From the NCBI GenBank assembly GCA_944470555.2, contig OX104134.1, positions 97,892,701 to 97,956,700 of the forward strand: 64,000 nt of DNA, written 5' to 3'. The notes below the pieces were generated by a model. The model was not told the DNA's origin. It saw nothing but the letters and a program-made list of their open reading frames with translations, and searched no databases. A program made the position numbers and the translations under genes. How positions within the stretch are numbered: the first letter of the stretch is position 1; each line of letters opens with the position of its first letter. Of the stretch, positions 42,081-53,961 are shown in pieces. The stretch is from Heterobilharzia americana (Eukaryota; Platyhelminthes; Trematoda; Strigeidida; Schistosomatidae).

Positions 42081-43889
42081 TGGTCCTTGTTGCCTTGTTC
42101 AAATGTAAATTTAATGCTACACAACGTAGAGTTTGTTTACATGACTAAGTTACTTGAAGATGACTGGTAGGCAAAAAGCCTACTTGGTACTTTTTCATAT
42201 TGTTTCGGCGAATCTGTCGGAAAAGTATGATCCAAACACGTCGGTTTTAGTGTTGCGTCTTTACAATCTAACCACATCAGGAGCTAGAATACATAGAAAG
42301 GCAACTTCTTATCAGAGAATCAAACCCCACCGCTGACTGCACTGCAGCGTAGCAGACTTTTAAAGCGCAGAATCAACTCTTGAAATTCGAAATCAAATAG
42401 TTTTCATAATGCCTTATGTGACTAACTGCACGAAATCGTTCTTTGGGTTCAGACTGCACGTTCCCATTTCTACAAAGCTATCTATAACAATCTAGCTTCG
42501 TTTGCACGCTTTTCAAAAAGAAATAACTAGGGTTTTCAGTCATCACAGACATTTTGTTTATTACGTATCACTTACATTTGTACTCATTAATCTCCAAGTT
42601 TTATTCGTCTTCCTCTGATAGCAACTTCTGTATACTTTCTTCAAATTCCCTTAAGTTAGTTATTACTGCGAAAGATCTGAATTCATGATATAGTATTTTT
42701 AGTCTCTCTAAAGCGTATACCAGGGGACATGTTTGAGTTTTTAGTGTCATCAATCTGTATCAAGTCAGATAGCAAAGTTGTCTTGCTAGTACTTTGGGAT
42801 CTGTGTTTATGAAAAGCAAACATGATCTTATTGGACTATTTATTTATTTGATCTCGCTCTTTCAGTGTTGTAAATCTATCAGAATTCATTTTTCAGGTCT
42901 ATATAAACCATAGTTTTCGATGGTTTCTAGGTCCTACAGTGTTCATGACTCACTAATTTACAAACAAACCAGTCGTCTACAGATTTTCGGTTAATGAATT
43001 GTAAAGAATAAGTTTAACTGGTTAGTTGTAAACAGCAACTGGTCACTAAATGCAGCGATCAGGTTGAAATTTACATTTAGTTTACTATCGACTACAACAT
43101 TTGTAGTTTTGACACTGAAGGTCCTAAGGCAGAAAAAAAGTCAGGTCAGCTGTAACTATCATTTCTATGAGGAGAATTGTGTGTGAAAAAAGATGAGTCA
43201 TCCCTACACAACCTTTTATTTACCAAAAGAGAATATTTTTCTTCATGCTACCAAAACATCAGCTGGTCAGATAAGATGTTTCGTTTGCTTGTGCATTAAC
43301 ATCGGTTCACTCAACTAAACGTACATCTTATTGGCAATAGTTTTGTACCTATAAATTCACAAACAAAGAATTTCACTTGAAAAGAAGACATAGGTCAAAG
43401 AGATTCATTGACACACACACACACAAGGGTATCTGTGTGGCCTGCCACGCGTCCACTCGTTTAACATGTTTCTACAGGTCACGTAAAACAGAACTAGATT
43501 TTATCCAATCATATTTTAAAAGATAAAATTATATGATGAGGTCAAGGTCGTAAGCTTTCTGTAGCATCATAAATGTTGACTAAGATTTCCAATTGGGTCT
43601 GCAGTGTGTAAACCCGTTTAGGTGCTTACGAGAAGTGTGTTCACACAAAGCTGTTATACGCACAGAATTCAACCGAAAAGGTTAATTATGATAAATTTCA
43701 ACTATCACTGGGTATATGGTTTCACAAGGTATATGGTATATCTCCTTAAAAGTCAGTTGAACGCGAGTTTCGCTCAAATAGTAGTCGAATCCATAAAAAT
43801 AATCTATCAACGGACGGTTTATTCTTTTCAGGACCATTTCATGTATGCATTGTAAAATGAATTCTGCTTGTTACTGGGTGATGTTTGAA
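42081..43889. other. AT-rich stretch with a short CA run
   Basis: ACACACACACACACA at 43411-43424. No gene recognised. Confidence 0.4.
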
Positions 43890-44150
43890 AGTGAAATGAA
43901 AATCTGCGCCATTGTGAGTACGGTCAAACGATAAAACCGCGTCACGAATTCATATGGCAGTTGGACAGAAGCCTTGGTGACTGAAGTGAAATTAAAATCT
44001 GGTCAGCAGTCGAATCTCATAGCTCAGTTGGTAGAGCACCGGGCTAGTAGCTCGGAGGTCTCTAACTCTAATCTTACTGAGGCCCAAATTTTCATTTCTC
44101 TTCCAATCATCACCCAGTATCTATACAAGTGGCCGTCTCATAAAGTCAAA
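43890..44150 (+). mobile_element. Family 3 SINE-like repeat, best preserved head
   Basis: TCTCATAGCTCAGTTGGTAG is a near-perfect tRNA A box (44013-44032), AGCACCGGGCTAGTAGCTCG follows as in a tRNA anticodon arm, but the B box is decayed (TCTAACTCTAATCTTACTG). It then continues AAATTTTCATTTCTCTTCCA and ATCATCACCCAGTATC. A minus-strand head piece (43890-43925) adjoins. It is not a functional tRNA gene because the T-arm is lost and the body is shared with the other copies. Confidence 0.75.
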
Positions 44151-44871
44151 CTGCTAATTCTACTTGTGACACTATGAACAATGAAGGATGACGGAAAGAA
44201 GAATACACTTGCTGCTAATTAAAGTAATATGAGACATACATAACTGCATATTAAAGTAGTCTCTTTGATAAAGAATGAAGGGATGCATTATTATTTCCTA
44301 TATGCCATTATAAGCATAACGTATCGCTCATATTCATATCAAAGTAGTCCCACCACTTACTATCTTAGTCTTTTATGTAGTTCTACTGCTTCTCATTCTT
44401 TGGTTTTAGTGATAGTAGGATTTTCAGCATGTACCTGGAATTATTGTTCAGTCATTCATACTATTCATGTTAAGCATAGAATCGGTTCACAAACAATTTT
44501 ACTTTGAACACACGTGTCTACAGAAAACCGTCGCATCCCAACAGGTATCTAGATCATCTCACCCGAAATCGTTACGCGGAGGCTTAGTAAAGTTTTTAAG
44601 TAATCGACTTGAGAGTTTATACACTAAGTCAGTGAATCTAGATAAAGAAATGAAACGCATATGAGAAATTTTATGCCTCAGTGACTATCCTCCTTAGTTT
44701 GGTTAGAAATACATAAGAATGCACAAAAAAGGAAAAATTTTAATGTCGGCATTGATTTTAACACTAAGATGGAATTCGTTTCCCCTCCAGTGTTGTCATA
44801 TAAGCAGGAGGCATTAGAAAGCCTACTTAGGATCTTCAGTAGGGCTGGGAGCAACAAGTTTAAAGTTAATT
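44151..44871. other. Stretch without a recognised gene
   Basis: AT-rich, short frames only. Confidence 0.4.
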
Positions 44872-44998
44872 TAGAAATGACTGGAAAAACCAATTAGGTT
44901 TCTTTATTTATATCTGAAATGTAGTTTTTCATAAAATACATTACTGTATTCAGTTACTTCAGGTGTTGTTGGAGTGGCCTTTAAAGTCAGTCGACTGG
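44872..44998. mobile_element. Partial inverted-repeat element, CCACTCTAGC-arm family
   Basis: AACCAATTAGGTTTCTTTAT at the left and GGAGTGGCCTTTAAAGTCAG at the right end match the family; the outer left arm is missing. Confidence 0.6.
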
Positions 44999-45317
44999 GA
45001 CTAGGGTGGTGTTCAAACCGAGACAAACTTTCTCGGCTTTAGGATTCTATTGACTGGATTAAAGAAAACACTTAATTTGCCAAATATCATGCAGTGGGTG
45101 CGAGATCAAGCGCATAGATCAAACCAGACGGTCAGGAGCTAGTTAGGTTAGCAGAACATATGAACGTAGATAAGTCTACGTTGACAGACCCTACTATGAT
45201 GAGCAATCTAGAGAAGAATTCAGGCATAGCCACGCATGCTATAACACAACTGCACAATAGAGTGAAACACAGTAGCTATTCTAAAGACTGATGCGATTAT
45301 ATCGACTGGTCACTTGA

Positions 45318-45445
45318 GAGTGACCAGTTCCATGTTGTCTAGTCCTGAGTGCTGACCGAATTCTCTTGATCATTTTTGCAATGTGGTCACCAAGGGAGGG
45401 AACTCACCATTGCTGTGAACTCCGATTGATGTTAGATCCTTAGAG
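45318..45445 (-). repeat. Family 4 tail, minus strand
   Basis: AGTGCTGACCGAATTCTCTT and TGCAATGTGGTCACCAAGG are the reverse complement of the tail at 24.5 kb. Confidence 0.55.
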
Positions 45446-45689
45446 GTTGTCCATAGGAAACTGAACAGCGAAAGGAGGTGGTCACTGAATCTTAGTTAAT
45501 CGATTCAATGTCTAATATGTATAGTAAGAATAACTGAACACCGATATAAGACATGTAGAAAATCCTACTATCATTAAAATCAAAGAATGAGAAGCAGTAG
45601 AACTGCGAGAAGAACGAAGACAGGAAGTTATGCGATTGGCTTAAAGTGAATATGAAGGATAAGTTGTGGATGAAACGTCATCTAGTAAA

Positions 45690-45830
45690 TAATACTGCTG
45701 AAGAGTCCCATTCGAGGACGAAACAGCCGTATAGTGCTCCCAGGTTTCCAATTTTCCTCCAAATGACATCAGTCCATGATGAATTCCAAGTTGAAGTTAA
45801 TTATAAATCCCCACAAACCTCCAGACTGAA
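45690..45830 (+). mobile_element. Family 2 SINE-like repeat, headless, best ribozyme motif
   Basis: It starts at the hammerhead-like motif and keeps the tail GTGCTCCCAGGTTTCCAA, ATGACATCAGTCCATGATGA, ATTCCAAGTTGAAGTTAAT. The tRNA-like head is absent. Confidence 0.75.
45693..45736 (+). ncRNA. Candidate hammerhead ribozyme of family 2, all core bases present
   Basis: CTGAAGA (45698-45704), stem II GTCC/GGAC with seven-base loop CATTCGA, GAA (45720-45722), stem III ACAGCCGT, triplet GTA (allowed by NUH; cut after 45731). Stem I TACTG/TAGTG pairs at five positions, two of them G-U. This is the only copy of the family in the window with both core motifs and an allowed triplet. Type I, with open stem I ends. 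Activity is an inference. Confidence 0.58.
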
Positions 45831-46939
45831 TAAGTAAAGCTTAGCAAAAAGCTGATAAAAATTTGTAAGTACTTTTGTCTGTCAGCCAGTAGGCTAATGG
45901 ATTAGTTTTTATTTGTCCTTTACTCAGCTATTCTGGATTATATTCAAATGTTCTACCATGGACTTGCTAAACTGTACGAACATTATAAGTAGCTCCACAA
46001 AGCAGTTAAACAGATACATGCAAACAGAACAGTCAGAATCAAGAAGTCTGTCTTTGAACTCTGTACCTCTAAATGACTGAGTGTAGAAGATAGGACATAG
46101 CTTTGCAGAACTGAAAGTCCTTTGAAAAGTTGAGTTATAACCACGTTAGTGATATCGCTTTTGAATTCTATTTTCAAGAAAATGGGTTTCTAAGGGACTG
46201 TATTCATTTTTAGTTTAACTTTCGTTTCCATCAAAGAACGTTCAATGTTGCAAAGTTGTGTCTTACCTTCCACAGTTGGCTAATTATAGATACACAGTAT
46301 GAAGATAGACTTCCTGATTCTGCCTTTTCTGTGTGTATTTACCAGTTTAACTGTTCCTATGATTCTAGTAACCTAGGGCGTATAATTAGGCCAACCCATT
46401 GTATAATAATGGATTAGTGTTTAAATAGATGAATGATACCATTCTCTTTGGTTTGATCGTAAGTTGAAGTCTGGTAGACATATTTCTTACTGTTTCTGAA
46501 TTTGTTTAAAGACATAAAAACCTAACCGAAAAATCTGTATATTCTGCTGAAGAAGCTGTGGCTTACACAGCAAAAGCTTCAGAAGAATCTTGTTTTGATT
46601 TTTTAAGCGCGCTGGAATTATATGAAACTATATTCTTATAGTGGTCTCTAGGTGTTTCTATTTCTTCTCAATCTACGGATCCGTGAACATGTGGTCCAAC
46701 GATTTAATCACTAGGCGTTCAAGACATAATAGTGTCTACAGGTTTCTAAATCTCTTCATATGGATTCATTCAGAAGTGTTCATTGACTTTCATGAATTAA
46801 TCCGACTTGTTTATAATTACCATTAAATTACCTTTATTAACTTTGTCAGTTACTATGATGTAGTCATTTCTTAGATTATGCAGAGCTAGTACTTATAGTT
46901 TTGTCAGATCTTCAAGACCTTGAATTATAGTCGCACTAT
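45831..46939. other. AT-rich stretch without a recognised gene
   Basis: No motif-bearing frame or assigned repeat. Confidence 0.4.
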
Positions 46940-47170
46940 GTCATGAATCAACAGAAGCAGGTAACTGTGGAACATTGAACTCCGACCCATTGAGTGTATG
47001 GTCAACGCTTTCGCGGTGAAACATGAAAGTGCTGAGTTCGATCCCTAGCCGGGTAGTGGGTGTATACTGTCGAGGAGTTCCATACTAGGAAGAGACAAAT
47101 ATCAGTGCTCCCAGGTTTCAATGGTTCTCCAACTGATGTTTGTCAGCTACCTAGTATTGAATTACATCCT
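46940..47170 (+). mobile_element. Family 2 SINE-like repeat, complete
   Basis: AAGCAGGTAACTGTGGAACA and GAACTCCGACCCATTGAG lead to GTATGGTCAACGCTTTCGC, B box GAGTTCGATCCCTAGCCGGG, then TCGAGGAGTTCCATACTAGG, AAGAGAC, ATC, AGTGCTCCCAG and the tail CTCCAACTGATGTTTGTCAG. U4 and several second-motif bases are lost. Confidence 0.72.
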
Positions 47171-48615
47171 ATCACAGAGCCCAAATTCTATATTTACACT
47201 GATGAGTACCGAGAAACACGATAGGTATACCAAAGAGGGCTGCCTGCTGATTCAGTCCCTAAATCATTCGCACCCGTAAATTAAGTTCACCTCATAACCT
47301 AGCGCATACATTTTTACTTGGTAACTGAGCTGCATTATCCTTAGCACTATTTCCATGGCTGTTCCAATGACATGTAAATCTTGATAAATTGATCGATCTT
47401 TGAAACATCAAATAAGGCACAATCCAGTTACCTTATAACCATCTGTTCATTTAGCATTTCAGATTTATCAGTCACTGACTTACTTCGGAGTTTCTATTAC
47501 ATTTTAAGAGATTATCAGCATCTATGCACCGGTCCTTACGTATATATGAAGGCACAAGTTCATTACTTGCGGACATAGAGATGTAAAGTCATTGAAGACG
47601 TCATGATATAAACCGTATAAGATAACAAAGCCGATAGGAATTCATGAATAAAAAATCAATGTCGAAGTATCACAGCATCACTGATGTTGGTTATCAGCTA
47701 CTATATTCCATGATCTTTCGCATATATGAGTACATTTCTTTCGATGATTTTGTGTTTTCTGAGCTGGATGGTTTATTTGTGAAGCTTTCATTGTCATTGA
47801 CAATATCATCAACACAAACGTTTTTCTTTTGCAATTAAACCACCCACCTCACAGAACACAACACTATCAAAAACATCCTCTTGAGCTACAAATATACTCC
47901 GTCATTTAGATTTATATCTATCCAAAAGGGAAACAAATATTCACTAGTGATACTGGATACTGATTCTACTATACTGTGAACTTACTGAAGTTTTTTTAAT
48001 GTGGATCAATGAAGGGCATCCTGATGACTGAGGAGTAAGATAATCTATTTGAAGCTTCCTATTCCTGGCTTCAGTCTCATGTGGGGTCTTGGGTGCAAAG
48101 TGATGTGTTCTAAATGTGAAAAGATAAGTTGTCTAAAGGTCTTGAGGAAGTGAATGGCTCTGCAGATGATGACAATGTCAACCTGTGACAAAAATGACCT
48201 ATTTCGGTGTTAGCCGGTGGTGGTGCCTATGTGGATGATGGCAAGTAAGTTTAGTTGGATTTTTAAAGTTTTTCTCTTCTTCATTCACTTACCTGTAGTC
48301 GTCTGAACTTCCTGTATATATGCCTCATCCTCCTATTTACATGCTGAATATGGTTATTTATTATTCGGCACTGGTATAAAGTCACCAGCTGATAGGTACT
48401 CACTAACCTTCACTAAAAGAATGTCATAAAGCCAGTAAAAAACATCAACTTGGAACTTGCAAATTAATTGTCAAAGACAGTAGCTCAAGTATAAATTCAA
48501 TCATTGTAGTGTATTATTCATGCTGAAATAGTAGGGGGAGAAGAAGGAGCTGGAACTAGACTTCCGTGAAGAAACTTTGAAATTAGTTTATTTTGAACAC
48601 ACAGTAACCTACACA
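47171..48615. other. AT-rich stretch without a recognised gene
   Basis: No gene or assigned repeat. Confidence 0.4.
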
Positions 48616-48650
48616 AATGTAAACTACATCTGTTTAAAGTAGTTTACATT
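48616..48650. repeat. Perfect 12-bp hairpin
   Basis: AATGTAAACTAC and GTAGTTTACATT are exact reverse complements with an 11-base loop. Function unknown. Confidence 0.85.
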
Positions 48651-50099
48651 GCAATTCATTTCTCACTTTGTTTCCCTTACAAGATTTATTCATTTCCCAT
48701 ATCTGAAAGGTTTCGGTTATCTTCAGTTGTCATTTTAACACATGTGTAGTAATGAGTTTATAATGATATTGATTTTGTGCAATTTCATATCACAAACATT
48801 ATTTCCATATATTATACTGGTATTAAATAGTCGGTGGTAGTGGAATCCGAATTTCAGTCAAACCCAGCACACATTGCTTTAAAAGTTGAAGCATTACCCA
48901 CAAAGTACTGAGTCATGATAGGCACTTCTCATGTGACAGTATACTTTCGTGTTACAGCTTGTAGATTCCTGTCGTTTGACTTTCTGACTGATGACAGAAA
49001 TACGCAACCCAACATGTATTCGTATGGCTTCACTTTATCTGACTTCTTCATCGATTGACACTAACTAGCCTGATAGTTTGAAGATAATTCTAATTTAACC
49101 GTCCTTTTTGTGTTGCATGGTGTCTTCATAGTACATGAAACTGACGAAATGTGGACCTGATATAAATCAATTGATGGATAGATTGTTTATTCACCTCCGT
49201 TTTGTCTAATTTGACTTTTCAATCGGTTAGCATCATCTCTAGGTATATACGCACATACATAAACTCATGAAGTGAACACAAGTCTGTTCTCTCACTCTAT
49301 GTAGCTTAGGCTATATTTCTCTCTTTCTCTCTCTCTCTTTCTGTATGTGTGTGTGTGTACACGCATTTAACTGTACTCAATCTTGACAGATAACACAGAC
49401 TGATAGATAATGGGTGAGGTCGATTCCCTCACTGCATCCTCTCATTTATCCAAACATTTTATTGATTTAAGTAAGTGGTCAAAACTGTTTCAGTGTGCTT
49501 TTTATCAATCATAACAGTGGAATACATTGTCTTAACATGTTCTTTGTATGAAACATTCAGTAATTTTATGTTAACTTGCAAAGAAAAAGTGTAGAGTAAA
49601 CAGACGACTTTTTCGCAAGTACTTTTACAAAGTAGGCGAAAATTGGTCACTAGGTAATTCTGCTTTGTCACCTACGTTAAGAATGCATACATGTAAGGTA
49701 ACCAGCGTTTTCTTAGTACAAACTGATTCCTTTTAGACAGATTTCTTGAAGTCTATGATGAAAATCGAGCATTTTTCCCTCTCTTAACCATAAACCTGTG
49801 AACTGGTAAATACAGACGAAGATGAGGTGAGCAGTGTATTTATTCATTTTAGATTGACTCGCTAAGCATACTATGATGTAAACTGAAATCAGTCCAACAG
49901 AAGGGATGCTGACTTTCAGTGTACTTTTTATTCTCCTATTCTTCTTGATATTTCATCTTCCTTGAGTGCTAAGCAAACGAAAGCAAGTTTCTTCTCAACA
50001 GTCAAATGTTTCAGTTTTTCCTTATATTCTCTTCCAAATTATCCACATGGTTGATAACGGCACAGAAGAAGCTTTTACTTAATTGGCACCAGACTGTAA
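48651..50099. other. AT-rich stretch with CT and GT runs
   Basis: CTCTCTTTCTCTCTCTCTCT and GTGTGTGTGTGT at 49317-49360. No gene recognised. Confidence 0.4.
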
Positions 50100-50530
50100 G
50101 CCCTTTCGGTTTATAACCTATGTACAAATAAAGAGAGAGAGAAGACAGTAGTTAAATTCGGAAAAGTAAGTTAGTTTTGAGTAAGCTCCCCCTCCCTCAC
50201 ATCTTAATTAGGTGTCATTTCGGCTTTTGAAGGATTCCTATGAAGTAACCTCGACCAATTCTGGAGGAAGAGCGTTCAAAGACTTGACAACTGTTAAGGA
50301 GCAGAAGTTGCGCCTGGTATCTAACCTCCTATTTTCTAGGCTTCATTTCTGTTAGTGTCCTCTAAGATTAGTGTTATAACTAAGGTTCAATAAGTGACGA
50401 AATGGATGTTCAAGTGTGTTTAAGATATTGTAAGCTGTTATCAAGTCTCTTTTCAGTCTCAAGCGCTACCGGTCTTTCCTAATATGTTTTAGACCTAAAT
50501 CCTCAAACAGATTTGTTCGAGCGCCTCTAG
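50100..50530 (-). pseudogene. C-terminal remnant of a CR1/jockey-like LINE
   Basis: On the minus strand the frame reads NLFEDLGLKHIRK, LKRDLITAYNILNTLEHPFR, NTNLRGH, RLDTRRNFCSL and SLNALPPELVEV, interrupted by stops. This order (hydrophobic start, RDLI..YNIL, then RR.F...V...N.LP) is the usual end of LINE reverse transcriptase proteins. The 3' region has CTTTATTTGTACATAGGTTA near 50130. Strongly decayed. Confidence 0.72.
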
Positions 50531-51718
50531 ATGCGTTCTAGGCTTGATTTGTCTTTCCACAAAGAGGGGAAGGGGGAACTATAAATCACACCTCAGAATA
50601 AACTTCGCAGATTATTTGCTTTCCCTAACGCCTTTCTTTAGCACAAATAATTTCCTCATCGATTTTTCCTTTCAGCATAATTCTCACATTTTGTTGATTA
50701 GTTTCTTAATTGAAACTAGTTTGTTACTGACAAGACAAATATGTATATAGTCAGGATGCTGACCTGTCTATGCATTATTTAGATGAATATTTTTCTGGAT
50801 TGTGTCATTATTTTTGCACCGTCACTGGTGACTGTTTGATATGCACAATCCAGTCCTACAGAGGGACAGTTATGGTATGAACAGCTTAGTGGTTGAGTCT
50901 CCAGCTTGCTAAAACCGATAGCTACTACCTTCACGAGGTGATCCAGCCAGTATACCATAGTGACGTAATGAACAATGCTGGTGAAACACCTGCTCTTTTG
51001 AGGTCCTACTTTACCAGGAAGGTCAACTGGATAGTGCTAAGACAAAAGCAGTCATCAGTAGAATGTAAATTAATTTGCTATTATGGAGGTGAAGTCATAC
51101 CGGTGTTTGCAAGGTATTGTGACAGCGGTAAGGTGTTTTCCTCGCATGACCAGCAGCACTATTTTGATGCTGCCTTCCCTATGGGAACTCAGGGGGGGGG
51201 TACCAAAGGTTGACCAAAACACAGCACACTCCCATCTGCCCTGTGGTCTTCCGATGTGGGCGACACAGGTTTTTGAGGAGGATGGAAATCGGCCAAAGGT
51301 AAGCTCGAGACTTCCAGAAGGGGTTGGATTTGACTCGGCTGAAGCAGATATCCCTTGGGTTCTCTGGTCACGCACCACTGCTAACAATCCACTTTATTTT
51401 TCAGGCACCTCCATCAGAAGAAACCTTCCTCACTGTAGACAGTCATGAAGTTTTAAAAGACTTCACAACTCCATCAGTATTCAAGTTCTCCCAGACCATA
51501 ATCATGGACTGTTGGTGACTTGGCTGAAAGTCGGTCACAATGGCACAGGTGTATTCACTCCTTGACATCTTTTAAAGCTTGAATTTTTGCAGTAACCTTT
51601 ATCTTCAGATTTTTTTCTTTGATATCACTCTTTTTCTGTCCATCTGTTCTTTGTGTACCACTGTAAATTGTGGCAAGTTGAGTCGATACACTTGTGTGTG
51701 AGTTTCTACGTTAATTTT
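50531..51718. other. Unclassified stretch, GC-richer between 50.9 and 51.4 kb
   Basis: CAGCTTAGTGGTTGAGTC (50881) resembles an A box. Overlapping frames of 105-121 codons (50893-51448) show no recognised domain, and a G9 run at 51191-51199 interrupts them. Possibly an unrecognised repeat. Confidence 0.35.
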
Positions 51719-51778
51719 TCAGTCAGTCAGTCAGTCAGTCAGTCAGTCAGTCAGTCAGTCAGTCAGTCAGTCAGTCAG
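51719..51778. repeat. TCAG tetranucleotide microsatellite at a gap edge
   Basis: About 15 units run directly into unknown bases. Confidence 0.97.
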
Positions 51779-52174
51779 NNNNNNNNNNNNNNNNNNNNNN
51801 NNNNNNNNNNNNNNNNNNNNNNNNNNNNNNNNNNNNNNNNNNNNNNNNNNNNNNNNNNNNNNNNNNNNNNNNNNNNNNNNNNNNNNNNNNNNNNNNNNNN
51901 NNNNNNNNNNNNNNNNNNNNNNNNNNNNNNNNNNNNNNNNNNNNNNNNNNNNNNNNNNNNNNNNNNNNNNNNNNNNNNNNNNNNNNNNNNNNNNNNNNNN
52001 NNNNNNNNNNNNNNNNNNNNNNNNNNNNNNNNNNNNNNNNNNNNNNNNNNNNNNNNNNNNNNNNNNNNNNNNNNNNNNNNNNNNNNNNNNNNNNNNNNNN
52101 NNNNNNNNNNNNNNNNNNNNNNNNNNNNNNNNNNNNNNNNNNNNNNNNNNNNNNNNNNNNNNNNNNNNNNNNNN
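51779..52174. other. Assembly gap (396 N)
   Basis: Unknown bases; the flank suggests that the TCAG repeat stopped the assembly. Confidence 0.99.
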
Positions 52175-53224
52175 ATTCACTACTGTATTTGTAGTTAAAG
52201 TTAAGCTAGATGCTGTTGAAACTAATCCTACACTTTCAATGACGATGCTATGAGCAACTGAGGATTCCAGCTTATACTGAAGTTTTCTCAGACATTTCTA
52301 ATCTATCAGGGTTATTATTCAAGTTGAAGAACAAAATCTATGGTAGGCGGAGTATTTGAACTAGTGATTTCTACATTACCGACCTGTTGTTTTTCAGTGA
52401 CTCAGTTATGAAGTCTACCTGTTAATCAGATTCCAAAATGATCTTCCCTTTGACTTCTATCCGCAGTCAATAGTACTGGCTTCACAGCATAGGGTTCATA
52501 CACATGTTCAAGCAGTATCTCAACTGATCTAGTTTCGTGACTCAGTGTAAATCTATTTTGACACTACAATAATGATGAAGTTTCAGGTGAGATATTTCCC
52601 TCGCTGATCCAGTTTAATAACTGCTTATATAGTCTGAACAGAAATTGTAATTCGACAGCTTTACACATAAACTCTTACAGTCACTATGAATCACAATCTT
52701 TCAACGTGATACGTTGCTACCGACTTAATATGAAATCTCCACAGCTATTAAACGTGACTTAAACTAATTGTGCTAGATTTCCGGATTACTGAAAGTAATA
52801 GGCTGAAAACATAAACCTGAGAGAACTATTTTCTATCTTCACTCGATAATTCATTGAAGCCTGAATAAATCTCTGAGATGCAGTGCTTTAGAAAAGTCTG
52901 ACTGCTTATCGTATTATAGTAAATACAGAGTTATACTGAGAGCTAATTCGATTTTGTTTAATTTCTGCTGTCCACTGACTCAACTGTAACCGATTTCACC
53001 GTTGTTGTTTGTTTTCTTCAGTTTTCTGATTTATGTATCAATGTACTGAAGTACTCTGTGATAAGGAACACAGAATTCAAGAGACCGTACATTACATCTC
53101 CTTTTTGGCAAGTTAAAGTGAGGGTACAGTTTCATCCCGACAATTTACCAGTGCATGGGTAACCTCGAAGGACACAAGTATTACTAACCGTGCTGGCTAC
53201 ATACATGAAAATAAATTATTATTT
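52175..53224. other. AT-rich stretch without a recognised gene
   Basis: No gene or assigned repeat. Confidence 0.4.
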
Positions 53225-53961
53225 TATCATATTTATTTGTCCCTTGGGTTCCTTATGGAACATGGGGTTTCAGTAGCACGTCTCCAATGCCCTCTCTTCT
53301 CTGAAATCTTTACAACCTAGCTCAACAACAGCCCACAACCTCTCATTTCGTCCTAGCACGATCTCCTCTATGTCACCCTCACCTCGGACGCCCAACTCGT
53401 CGTTTCCCGTCTGGCTTCCACTCGAGGGCCTGGCCTGACGCGTGATGTCCCCAGTCGGACTTTTCAGTGTATGCCCAATCCATCTCCACTTCCTTCCAGT
53501 GCATATTTGTTCAGCGATAACTTCTTGGTTGGTTCGTTACCAGCCAACCAGAGTTCCTTGTTGCTGATTCTTATCATTCTGGCCATCTGATCTTCAGTAA
53601 CGAGTCAGCGTAGGCAGTTGTTCATGAATGTCTGTAGTTTGTTGGAAATGTCTTTTGTAACGCGCCAAGTCTCTGAGCCATACAGAAGCACTGATTTGAC
53701 TGGCATTGGTATTGGTATTGAAAATCCGGATGTTGTTCCACATGTGGAGTGGAATGCAGAAGATCTCCACACTGGTTTCAGGCTTATGAACGCCTGTCTT
53801 TCTGTCTTTCCAATCCTGGTTGCCTTGACGTCCCGATCTGTGCAGCCACCTGTAGTTGAAACAGTGCTGCCTAGGTAGGTGTAGGTGAAGGAGGTTACTT
53901 CATTTCAGTTCCTCCAGTTGATGGTGATTGGAGCTTGCTGCTGCTGTTTCCGTTGCCGTTG

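Noticed and set aside
44013..44085. tRNA gene
   Set aside because: The A box half is tRNA-like but the T-arm is decayed and the body continues as in six other family 3 copies; it is a SINE head.
51083..51448. 121-codon frame as a host exon
   Set aside because: No recognised domain, overlapping frames on both strands are equally long, and no convincing splice-site pair could be defended.
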